From contig JANFAH010000012.1 in NCBI GenBank assembly GCA_024663395.1, forward strand, positions 1,426,001-1,490,000: a stretch of 64,000 nt of DNA, read 5' to 3'. Below are positions 42,595 to 52,807 of the stretch, in pieces. The DNA is from Pisolithus tinctorius. Lineage: Eukaryota; Basidiomycota; Agaricomycetes; Boletales; Pisolithaceae. The notes below the pieces were generated by a model that was given only the letters and a program-made list of their open reading frames with translations, had not been told where the DNA came from and did no database searches. Numbering within the stretch: the first letter of the stretch is position 1; the number at the start of each line of letters is the position of its first letter. The position numbers and the translations under genes were made by a program.

Positions 42595-43640
42595 TCTTTT
42601 TACCCTTTCAATGGAAGTGTACCGCTTGTACTGAATCATGGCGACCCAGAACCTGGACAACACATGAGACATCCAGAAGGGGATCATGGCGCCTGTTCAT
42701 TGCCTAGACATGAACCCTTCGTCTGGGGACCTTGCAATAGGAGTAGGCTGCGAAGTCCACATTGCACAAGAGCTGAACAAAGGTAGACTTACAGTTGTCA
42801 CAAGGACTGACCGGTAACAGCTCTTTTCTGAATGATAGACATATATATGACAGTAATCCTCCTTCCTGCACCAGAAGAGCTCGATGCACATCAAACAGAG
42901 GCAGATGTACATATCCAGCTGAGATCTGCACACTTCCTCAAAGGCAAGAATCAAGTTGTTGTGGCCTACCTAAATCACAGAGTGATGTATGTCATCAGAA
43001 TATCTCACTGTTAGTGTCCTCTAATGTTCCATCAAGCTGCTGGGACATCCAGAAATCACAATCGCTTTGGCAAATCTGTCCTGCTCACATGCATCAGCAT
43101 ATGTTAGTCCTCGTTTTATCCGTCTGGAATCAAACTGACAATCAAGGTTACAGAGGGAGTGCGGCACTATCGCCAGACAAGACACACATCTTGATATCCA
43201 ATCTAACAACTGGCCTGGACCTGTATCCTGTGGGCTGCTCTGTCATATCCTTATCATTTCCATTCCCATGCGACTCTTCTAATGGAAATTATCCATGCAC
43301 TATCAATTTTGTTGATTGTGGTTGAAAGGTGGTCAGTGGAGCTACTGATGGTAAGGTATGGGTGTGGTGTATGAGAATGGGAACACAAGTCCAAACTCTT
43401 CGTCACAGAAGTATGTCCAATCCTCTAATGTACCTCATAGCAACTCCTTATTCTGTAGGTGTCATGGTACAGGTGCTGTGTAGTTTCCAGGGCAGGAATT
43501 ACAATTTCTTAGCAACATCTGCTGCTGGACACAGCACATGCACGACCATCAAACTCTGGAAGGCAAAAACAGACACAGAAATTGAACATGCTTTTGGACA
43601 GGTGGGTCGTTTTGCAGCCATAGAGTACTGTATTTCATGG
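42595..43640 (+). pseudogene. WD40-repeat protein gene, 3' part
   Basis: Continues the WD40 gene after the inserted element. Pieces in changing frames: DLAIGVGCEVHIAQELNKG, VVAYLNHRVMYVI, SLWQICPAHMHQH, GSAALSPDKTHILISNLTTG and LDLYPVG, VVSGATDGKVWVWCMRMGTQ, and IKLWKAKT near the end. The order matches an Agaricomycete WD40 family that I recall. Stops and frameshifts between pieces (and possible introns) show that it is not functional. Confidence 0.7.
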
Positions 43641-43682
43641 CAGGGATGTAGCTTTTCAACTTGGACGAAGCAGGGGAGGTAG

Positions 43683-44030
43683 AATGACACCTTCTGCATA
43701 TGACAACAGAATCATCTGGGTGTTAACTCTCAGGAAACATCCCCCTGACCAAACACTCCACTCATCCTGATGCACTCAAACTAACCTACCCTGTGCTTTA
43801 GCTCACCCTGCCCTTCATGCTGCTCCAACAAGATGATGGAGGACAGTTTGGACACCAACAAGCTCCCATGATGAAGTCAACAAATATACCATTGAAAAAA
43901 CCCTGTGATTTTCAGAAGTTGGGACACTACCATCACCTCTTTGTCACCAGGAAAATCACACAGGTGTGAGATGATGGAGACAAGGAACATGAAGCAGAGA
44001 GTATTGTTCTATGAACAAATGAACTGTTGA
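43683..44030. other. No gene recognised
   Basis: Between the WD40 remnant and the minisatellite; no frame with motifs. Confidence 0.25.
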
Positions 44031-44129
44031 GTGGCTCAAACACTAACAACACCACAAGGTATATCAGCAGTTGGTGTAAAGGACAGAGAAGGTGATCCTC
44101 TAAGTGCATACTCCATGTCCTGCTGGGGA

Positions 44130-44720
44130 TTGAGTCTATGTCATGTTGGGGATTCTCCTTGTCAAGTGTGGGGATTCTCCATGTCATGTTGGAGATTACC
44201 CATGGCCTGTGGGGGTTCTCCATGTCAACTGTGGGGATTCTCCATGACCTGTGGAGATTCTCCATGTCAAGTGTGGGGAGTCTCCATGTCATGTTGGAGA
44301 TTCTCCATGTCAAGGATGGGGATTCTCCATGCCATGTTGGGGATTCTCCATGGCCCACTGGGGATTCTCCAAGTCATGTTGGAGATTCCCCATGTCAAGG
44401 ATGGGGATTCTCCATGCCATGTTGGAGATTCTCCATGGCCCGCTGGGGATTCTCCATGCCATGTTGGGGATTCTCCATGGCCCACTGGGGATTCTCCATG
44501 CCATGTTGGAGATTCTCCATGTCAAGTGTGGGGATTCTCCATGACCTGTGGAGGTTCTCCATGTCAAGGATGGGGATTCTCCATGCCATGTTGGAGATTC
44601 TCCATATCAAAGGTGGAGATTCTCCATGTCATGTTGGGGATTCTACATGGTCTAGCTGGGCATTCTCCATGGCCCACTAGGATTCTCCATGTCAAGTTGG
44701 AGATTTTCCATCCTTGACAT
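44130..44720. repeat. 24-bp minisatellite
   Basis: About 24 units of a 24-bp pattern built around GGGGATTCTCCATG, followed by one of TCATGTTGGA, CCATGTTGGA, TCAAGTGTGG, TCAAGGATGG, GCCCACTGGG or ACCTGTGGAG. Because 24 is a multiple of three, all six frames stay largely open and give 8-residue repeats; these are not evidence of a gene. Confidence 0.9.
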
Positions 44721-44889
44721 GGCAGATCCCTACCCTTGACATCAATCACCTAGCACACCATAAGCCTTCTGGGCATCCCTGGATGCCACAAGTGCCCACC
44801 TTGATATGGTACATGCAGTACAACAACATCAAGACAAGCATGCAAGGAGTGTCATACATATAATTAATGATCATCACAGGTGTGCCTGC

Positions 44890-46050
44890 AGGTGTAGGAG
44901 GTCCAACCTTTCCTGCTGAGTTCATCATCACCCAGCACAGCCAGCAGCTTCTACATGAGTTGGTGGACTTTGTTGACAATGTATCCTGGTTCAAGGTTGC
45001 TAGGCTTGCAGTGCTCAATGTGGAAGATCTAAATAGCATTGTGAATGATAGTTCACAACTTGACAGGCATGTAGTGGGGAGTAATCAATACCAATCTGCT
45101 GAACTCCAGCATGGAAGCCACCCTTCTTGCCTGTAACATCAACACAGTACTTGTGCTTGAACTCCCTGCACAATGAGGTAATGTCCAATGGTGGAAGCTG
45201 AATGGTATACACTTTCTTTCCACTCTGCTGCCCAACACAGACAGACATCTGTGAGACATTGATATATGAACATTTTGATCCTGCAGTAACCATCTGCTTG
45301 ACATTGTTGTCCTCCTTCAAGTGCTCCTGCACATATCAACCAGAATGGTCACAATCAAGGTTAAATTCACACTCAACCATACTTTTGAAGGATTCTAGGA
45401 TGGTCATGCTAGCCATGGCCTTCAAGCGGTTGTGATATGCATCATCAATAATCTCCTGGACCCTCTGCTTCCTTTCTGCAATTTTCTTTGGTGATGAAGC
45501 TTGTCACTTTCAGTCCAGCAATAGATCACCATTGCTGATACTGAAACCATTATGGAAAAGTCAGTAGTTGATGACCATTTGTATACCAGTGAAGACCTGA
45601 CACATGACAGGACCTTTCTTGCAGAAGACAATATATATCAGACTGCCCTGGGTCACACCAACCATCTCTTTGTACATGAACTGGATGAGGTCACCCAATG
45701 GATCATGCACCACACTGCCATAGTAGACCATGACATCCTCCAGCACCTTGATGAGACATCATTGGATATAGCCTGTCTCCACCATTGACAACAGTATCAA
45801 TGAGAGCTTCTTGACCAACCATGGCATGGAAACAGAACTCCTGCAGGGTCAGCCCACACAGGTATGGTTCTCCATCAATCCACTCACCTCTGAACTGAAG
45901 TCATCCTTGGTAAAGTGAGGTAACATCCAATGGTGGAAGCTAAATGGTATACACTTTCCTCCTACAACTCTGCCACCTGACACAGGTGGATATCTGTCAG
46001 ACATTGATATATGAACCTTTGGGTTCTGCAGTGACCATTCACAAGCAAGG
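44890..46050 (-). pseudogene. RPB1 (RNA polymerase II largest subunit) pseudogene, rearranged
   Basis: Fragments of RPB1 with frameshifts. In minus-strand order: FTKDDFSSEVSGLMENH, LCGLTLQEFCFHAMVGQEAL and VETGYIQ-stop-CLIKVLEDVM with HDPLGDLIQFMY (about 45,930-45,665); then VTQGSLIYIVFCKKGP and [50 protein letters not shown] and [14 protein letters not shown] (45,665-45,190); then [19 protein letters not shown] (about 45,180-45,080); then [19 protein letters not shown] (about 45,060-44,950). In real RPB1 the second block precedes the first, and the segment at 46,050-45,940 repeats the QMSVCVGQQ region, so a partial tandem duplication and deletion have occurred. The functional gene must be elsewhere. 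Confidence 0.82.
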
Positions 46051-46818
46051 TCAAGTCAGTTTATGCTCAATTGTAAAGTTACAAAATTATGTCTTGCCTA
46101 CTAAACCTAGTGCATGTTTTGATTTGTGTGCATCACCAAGTTTTCAATCATAGGGAATGAGTAGGCACACTGCACAGTCCCCAGACATAGCATGCAGTGG
46201 GGGAGGAATGAAATGTGGACAACAGCTTTTAAGAAATTGGTAAAGCCAGGAGTTGAGAACAGGATGGCTTCATCATCAACCTTTGCTTCTGAATGAGCCT
46301 TCAACTCCAAAGCATCCTGAGAACAAGTGAATTTCAAGGTCAGTAACAGGGGGGAACTGCTCAGTGCCCATCTCAGCCAGGTAGCCAAGCTGAAGACATG
46401 TGCATCATGTTCATCACTGTGAGACTGCACTAGTACTGGCAAAGAGGACAGCACAAACAAGGGATGTAGTCATGCACATCAGCCCCTCTACAAATCATGA
46501 ATCATCAGACACCTCCCAAAAAAACAATGGGCAGGTCAGACCATGCCACAGATATATTGAAACCTATAGGCTACCTCAGTAGGTGTGAAACTACTGAGGG
46601 AATAGTGAAGGGAATGTATCACTATGTATGCCTCTAAGGTGATTATGTAAGCATGGCTGAAGCGCACCTAAGTCACTACCACACTGGCACTTTATAATCT
46701 CCAACAAGATAGGTGTCACCAGTCCAGCAAAAACACACAGGACAAACCAAATTTCAGACTGGACTTTGAGGTATCCAGCAACACATTATGTAAGGCAACA
46801 CACTGTAAGATTAAACAG
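46051..46818. other. No gene recognised
   Basis: A minus-strand frame at 46107-46460 lacks motifs that I can place. It may be further decayed polymerase sequence or intron, but this is not supported. Confidence 0.2.
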
Positions 46819-47125
46819 TCTTCGACTCTGTATCTACAGCATTAATGAATGGGAAGTACAAGGGTAGGAAGGGTATCATTGGCAAACACTGGGCCATGTA
46901 TAGAATTAGTGGGGATGAAGTCTTTGACTCTGTATCTACAGTGTTAATGAATGGGAAGTATGAGGGTAGGAAGGGTATCATTGGTGAATGCTGGGCCATG
47001 TATAGAGTCAGTAGGGATGAAGTCTTCGACTCTGTATCTACAGTGTTAATGAATGGAAAGTACGAGGGTAGGAAGGGTATCATTGGCGAGCAACTGGGTC
47101 ATGCATAGAATCAGTGGGGATGAGA
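46819..47125. repeat. 102-bp tandem repeats, three copies plus a degenerate one
   Basis: TCTTCGACTCTGTATCTACAG starts units at 46819, 46921 and 47023, exactly 102 bp apart. A degenerate copy lies at about 47,195-47,275. It lies just downstream of, or in the last intron of, the split host gene on the minus strand. The plus-strand frame gives a 34-residue repeat; no gene is claimed. Confidence 0.8.
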
Positions 47126-47149
47126 TGGTAATCGAAATGCGTATGACAT

Positions 47150-48348
47150 ACCTCCACAGCAATGGCCATGTGGGGTGGTGCTTGCTGAAAGGTAAGGATC
47201 AGTGTCCATAGTACTAATGAATGGGGAGGGGGGTATCATCAACGAGCACTGGGTTATGCATGTAATCAGTGAAGATGGGGGTATGTAACATAGGTGTACA
47301 TAACGTACCTCAGTAGCGGATATAACGATTATGGGGGTAGCCATCTTCATCATCAGATGGATAGTGGTGTCTCTTGCGTGGGGGGCTCCGATAAACATAC
47401 TCAACCACACTGCATTGGGTCAGTATAACGCATTCAGGTCAGACTAACAGCATACCTGCGGTGGGACCTTCCCTGTGATGGGCCTGCGTCATTCTTGCTT
47501 CTGTCTTCTGGATATTCTCGACGACGCTTCTGTGATCGGTGGGAGTGCAGGGTTGGAGAGCAGCTGTGGGAGGTACCATGTTGTAGATGACGTGCTACCA
47601 GAGCAGGATCATGCGTAGCTCGTGGAGGAGACGAGCAAGGTGAGTTGTCAGGCGGTGATGAGGGAGGAAGAGGTGAATACTCGGATGCTGGAGGGGGTCG
47701 ATGAGCATTGCAGGTGTTTGGTGCTGCATGGCCTCGTGTGCGTGGGTGGGGTTGTGCTTCAGCTGGGGGTGGGGGGAGACAAGGGGCTGCCTCCTGGTCA
47801 GGGCCCTTTTGGTGCATTGTTGGGGGGAGCACTTTGACAAATGCTTGCGAGTCAGAAACGAGGCAAAGGGAGTGATGAAGCGTATTCACTACTAATGGAA
47901 TGTCAAAGGCATTCGGGTCAGCTTCGCACAACAGCTGAAGCTGGTCTGAATAATTCACGTTAGTCAGGCCAGCATAATTGTGCAAGATCAGTTATACTCA
48001 CCAGCTGTCCAATGCTTGAGATAAAACGACAAAGCAGGTACTGGCACAAAGTGGTCTTCTTCCTCCTCTGCTGGAGCCTCCAAATTGTAATCTTGTTCCA
48101 TCTGCTCTTTCAAAAATGGAACAGTGAGAGCACGGAGCTCGTCGGCATTGAGGCGCTTCACATTGAAATCAGGACCAACCACCGGAACTCCAGCTGGCCA
48201 ATCAACAATGGTATGCTTGTGGACGAAGAGCAGGACTAGCAGCACCTTCCATGGAACGTTCTTCTGCCCACACTTGATCTCGGCTTCATCTGTGGGGCTT
48301 CAGCTAGTAGATCAGATAGAGATAGTTGTAGTGACTTATGGAACTTCT
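47150..48348 (-). pseudogene. Split host gene of unknown function, 3' portion
   Basis: Continuation of the gene that starts at 62232, beyond the 11.56-kb LTR insertion. The exon from 48348 to 48002 encodes KSLQLSLSDLLAEAPQ, then (after a 1-nt frameshift) KCGQKNVPWKVLL and IVDWPAGVPVVGPDF, LNADELRALTVPFLKEQM. An intron at 47946-48001 (56 nt, GTGAGT, TTCAG) leads to exon 47945-47456 (PNAFDIPLVVNTL, then a Pro/Ser/His-rich region ending KRRREYPEDRSKNDAG). The next intron is 47410-47455, followed by exon 47409-47309 (VVEYVYRSPPRKRHHYP). A small exon near 47,189-47,157 may follow. The family is widespread in Agaricomycetes as I recall it; the charged Arg/Ser tail suggests a nuclear protein, which is inference. 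Confidence 0.65.
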
Positions 48349-49250
48349 TGTGAAGTATGGGTTTACCCTCGGAGTGACCGGGCTTCAAGACCAGGTGACA
48401 GGGGCCAAGTCCGAGTGGCCAGAATCAAGGTCGGGAGACAGGGGCCAAGTCCGGTTGGACCGGAGTTGAGGCCGGAGGTTAGGGGCTAAGTCCGGAGGAC
48501 CGGACTTAAGGCCGGGAGCACGGGAACAAAACCGGTAGTGTGGGAAACCGACCGGTGTTGGAGTGCACACAAGGGGAAGCTGGTCCGGGGTTGGATCTAC
48601 CTCCCTTGGTCTCAGCTTATGTGCTGTACCCTTATGCAAGCCAGGGAGAGGTCTGGGACAGGGACCGGGGATAGCTTAAGGCTTGGCCTTAGCTATAGAG
48701 TAGACTCAAGGGGTAATACGGAGTTGAGGGTAATACTAAGTTGATATTCTGACTGAGGGTGCTACGAAGTATGTACAGGGGTTAAATACATGAGGCCAGT
48801 CCGGAGTAAAGAACATAGAGCTGGACTTGTTAATAAGCTATTAGCAAGAAGAATAGCAAGAGTGGATAGCCACAGAGGCTGTGCAGAGACTAATAGCTAA
48901 AGTCCGGGTGACCGGCATACCAGGGTCAGACACAGGATTTGTACAGTAAGCAAAGTCAGATGAATGGGCTAGACTAAATATAGTACAAACAAAGGGAAAC
49001 AGACCGGAGTTATGTCCAGGTGACCCAGACATGGACCTAGGAGGACCGGGGTGGAGCAGTGCAAGGCCAGGAGGCTGAAATGGACCGGAGATAGGGGTAA
49101 AACACCAGACTTGAGTTATGCAGGCCAGAGTTGAGTTATCTAGGGCCGGGGTTGGGTTTTCTAGGCTGGACTAGGACCGGAGTTGACCGGAGTTAGGGGC
49201 TAGGGGTCCAGACTGGGCTGAGTCCGAGTCCGAGAGTCATGGATATGACA
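48349..49250 (-). repeat. 3' LTR of element 3 (902 bp)
   Basis: It has the same length as 59003-59904. Differences in the first 300 bp are all transitions. The core GCTTATGTGCTGTACCCTT corresponds to the conserved core of the Gypsy 2 LTR. Confidence 0.9.
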
Positions 49251-52200
49251 GTATCCCCCTCTTAGGAACCAAACCCTTGAGGTTCCATAGGGAAATATGC
49301 TCAGAGGGTTATGCAGGGAGGTCCCATGACTAGGAGTTAGTCCGAGTGCATGCACAGTGCCAAGGGTGGGCCCGAGGGCTGGGAGACAGGCCAGCGATGA
49401 CTGGAGGTCCAGTAGTTCGGACCGGAATGGGACAAGCCAGGTTTGTGGGCAAGGGTCAAGTCCGAGGACTGTTCTGGGAACCCAAGGCCAAAGAAGCGAC
49501 AACAAGAGGGCTGGAGACCGGTCTAGGAGGCTGCCAGACAGTTCAGCAGGCTGGGACAAGGCAAAGCCAAGTCCGGAAGTGACTAGACCAGCTGTACGGG
49601 GGTTTCTGGAGACAGCTGAAAGCTGAGGCTGATGTCTCAGAGGGCCGGAGTTGCACTTTGGAGCTGGGTTAAGGCAAACCGAAGGCTGGGAATAACCAGG
49701 TAAGGCCTAGGAGTGTGCTTCAGGGCCAGGTCAGGGAAAGCCAGAGACCGAAGATGTGCAGGGGACTGGTAATGTCCAACTAATGTACCAGGAGTGTGCC
49801 ACTAGGGCCAGAAGTGTGCTTCAAAGCCGGTTCAGGGCAACATGGAGGCCGAGAGGGTCCAGAGAGGTCCGGAGATGACCATAAGATGGTCCAGGGGTGT
49901 ACCAGGTGCTGCTGAGTGACAGCGGAATGACACAAAGGCTAGGTGGGTGCCAGGAAGGCCGGAAAACCGGTCTAGGAATGCACCAGTTGGACTGGGACTG
50001 CACTGCAGGGATACGGAGGGTCACAAGAAGTGCCGAGAAGGCCAGGTTTAGGTCCAAGGTCTGCTCCAGGGGGTCATGGGGTCTGAAAGTGTATATCTAC
50101 AGAAAAAGAAAACAGATAACAGAAAACCAAGAAAACATATAACAAGGAAACAGGAAACCAAAGCCAGAGACAGGGGTCAAAGCCGAAGGCTGAGACCGAG
50201 GGTGGCTCAGGCCGGTGGTGGCAAAAGCCGGAGATTGAGACCAGGAGTGGTGGAGCCAGTTGTGCTAAAGCGACTGGTCTGGTGAAAACAGCAAAACCGA
50301 AGACCAGTCAAGGAGACAGAAGGCCAGGAAGGCCGGGAACCAGTCTGAGGGTCAGAGAGGACTGGAAGGGGCAACTGGAGACCGGTCTAATGGTCAGGGG
50401 GGCTTAGAAAAGCCGGGTGGGGACCAGTCGGGAGCCAGTAAGGGCTAGAAAGGCTATGGGAGACCAGTCTTGACCTGGGTGGGGCTGTAAGGCCAGAAAC
50501 CCAAAGGGAGACCAGTCTGGAGCTGGGTTGGGCCGGAGTGGCTGACTGGAGGCTGGTCTGAAGGTGTCAGAGGGGTTTGGGGTAGTCGGAGATGATCTGA
50601 GGTGCTATCCAGCTAGCAGGCTGACAATGGGAGGCCAAAACAGTGTAGGCCAGTGGGCTAACACTGAGACCGGGGTAACCAGGGGTAGCAAGATGCAAAC
50701 CCGAGGCCGGAAGTGGCAAGGCCAGGTGCCAAGCACCTTGGAAACAGGCCGGACAGGCTTCTGGAGGTCAGCGAGGGACCAGGGGCTGTCTACAACAGCT
50801 AGAGTTTGGTCTGGACAAGGACCAGAGGAACCAGCATATCTAGGCATGACCCGGGGACCAGCAGGTCATAAGACCGGTGCAACGAAGCCTAGGAGTGCCA
50901 AAGCTGAGTCCGGTTCAGGGGTGTCTGGAGTTGGTTGGAGGTGGGTTTTCCGGTGGCAAGAAGCCCGAGGGCCAAAAGTCATTGGAGGACTGGTTCAGGG
51001 GGTCTGGAGACTGGGTGAGGCCTAGGGGTTGTCCAGCTGAAAGGCTGAGAACAGGAGGCCAAGGCCAGTGAGACTGGTGAACACACAACCACCAAGGCCA
51101 AGGACTACCGAGACAGTGAGACTGGAGTACCAACACAAATGTCAGGGGCTGGGAGCAACCCGGGGCAGGTGGTTCGGGAGTGCTTCAGTATGCAAGGACC
51201 AGGCCAAGGAACTGGGAGCTGGTGTGCAGGGACCGAGCAGGGTTGTGCTGAGGGCACCAGAGAGGTAGCAGACAGGGGTTTGGAAGAGAGTAGGTCACTA
51301 GCGAGGTCCCTTATCCCCCTCTTAGGGTAGACCTCCCAAGTCTACAGGGGTATGAGGTATGGGCTAGGACCATGGAGCGGAGTACTGGACAGGTAGTAGG
51401 AGTACTACCACCAGAGTTGTAAGTCCGAGTACTGAGAATGCTGAGACCAGCTTAACAGGTGTCAAGACCGGTTTCAGGAAGCTTTTTCAAGGCCAGAAAG
51501 GCTTTAAAACCGGAGATACAAGGCTGGCAGAGCAGGCCGGACTGGTACAGGGATAGTAGGGAGTGTCGGAGTCAAGGGTGAGGGTATGAAGGCCGGAACC
51601 AGAGCCCAAGAGGAAACCAGAAGGCCGGTGAAGACCGGCAGGCCAAAAGACAACCAGTAAGACCGGAGTCGGGAGAGTGGGTAGGACTGGAGTTCCGGAG
51701 TCAATGGTGGGGTGACAGTGGCGATGGTTTGGGGGAAGGTGAGGGGTCAGCTGGTACCCAAAGGGGCCTCGCGAACATACAAGTTCCAGGGCGAGTGGGT
51801 GAGCTGGGAAACAGACTGGCAGAGTCAGGGGTTTGTCAGATGGGCTGAAGCCCGGGGTGTCTTGCAAGCAAATTCATGCTCCAAGGCGGGGTTGACATCA
51901 GGGGGGTTAGCAAACTTTAGTATTAGGCAGGGATAGGTGACTGCACTACACTCGGCTACCAACGGATGCCTATTGAGTGGGCTAGTCGGTTCCCTACAAC
52001 CAAGATACTTCAGTTCCTAACAGGTTGACAAGGCCGATTAAAACAGGGGTCGGAGACCGAGAGAGAACCAGGGCCGGGTCCACCAAGGACCGGAAAGAGG
52101 TGCTAGGTCAAGACCATAGCACTGGGGTAGAGGACAGGGGTAGTTCCAGGAGGAGGGAGAGGCCCGAAGGCCAAACGAGTGACAGAGGAGTAGCATAGAG

Positions 52201-52452
52201 CTACCCAAGGGGTATCAGAGGCCAAGGGCGGCCGGAGACAGGAGACCGGCCAAAAGAAGGAAGTCCGGAGTGAGCAAGACTGGTCAGGGACCATGAGGAA
52301 GTCTGGAGACGAGCACCAGGAAAGAGAAAGGAGTCCGGAGTCAGCAAGACCGGTCAGGGGTTATAAGGAAGTCCGGAGGTGACAGGCTGACAAGGCCTAG
52401 TGAAGGAGGGAAGACCGGAACTCAGGGGACCGGTCATAAGGGAGTCCGGAGG
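49251..52452. other. Non-coding interior of element 3, part 1
   Basis: Begins with the polypurine tract and a hairpin (GGAACC/GGTTCC, 49265-49286). The rest is a purine-rich, low-complexity mosaic of short motifs such as GGCCGG, GACCGGTCT and GGTCCAG with many partial repeats. No retroelement or host protein motif was found in any frame. A second polypurine tract with hairpin (51312-51345) suggests an internal duplication. Confidence 0.7.
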
Positions 52453-52796
52453 TGTTGGAGATATTTGGGGATATCCGGAGGTTAGCACTGGCAAGTCTAT
52501 CTCGTACCTGTGCACATTGACTCTACATTGCATTCTCTAATTTTTACTGGTCCGGATACTTACAACCCCGGTCGTACATAGCCACTATAGGGTATAAATG
52601 TCATCCACTCATAACTGGGCACCTCAGTCGTCATATCCCCAAGACTGAGGTGAGCCCAACTACCTACTTTCACTACCACTTGTTCTCATCTACTGTAGTC
52701 ACTCGTTTGCTTTTAGGTACTCCTAATCTGAGTCATCGTATCCCTGAGACTGAGTCACTCGTTTGCTTTTAGTCATTTTCATCGCTCCCTGTTACA
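52453..52796 (+). repeat. 5' LTR of Copia element (344 bp)
   Basis: It has a TATAAA at 52593-52598 and a duplicated TCACTCGTTTGCTTTTAG segment near the 3' end. Confidence 0.95.
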
Positions 52797-52807
52797 GGTT
52801 ATGAGCC
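52797..52807 (+). other. Copia primer binding site, initiator tRNA-Met anticodon type
   Basis: GGTTATGAGCC directly after the LTR is complementary to the GGCTCATAACC of the eukaryotic initiator tRNA-Met anticodon arm, as in Drosophila copia, which is primed by a half tRNA. The gag ATG (52801-52803) lies inside this site. Confidence 0.7.

Noticed and set aside
44031..44717. Long overlapping open frames on both strands
   Set aside because: They come from a 24-bp minisatellite whose period is a multiple of three; the proteins are simple 8-residue repeats.
44130..44720. CRISPR-like regular spacing
   Set aside because: The units are contiguous 24-bp variants without unique spacers, and the genome is eukaryotic.
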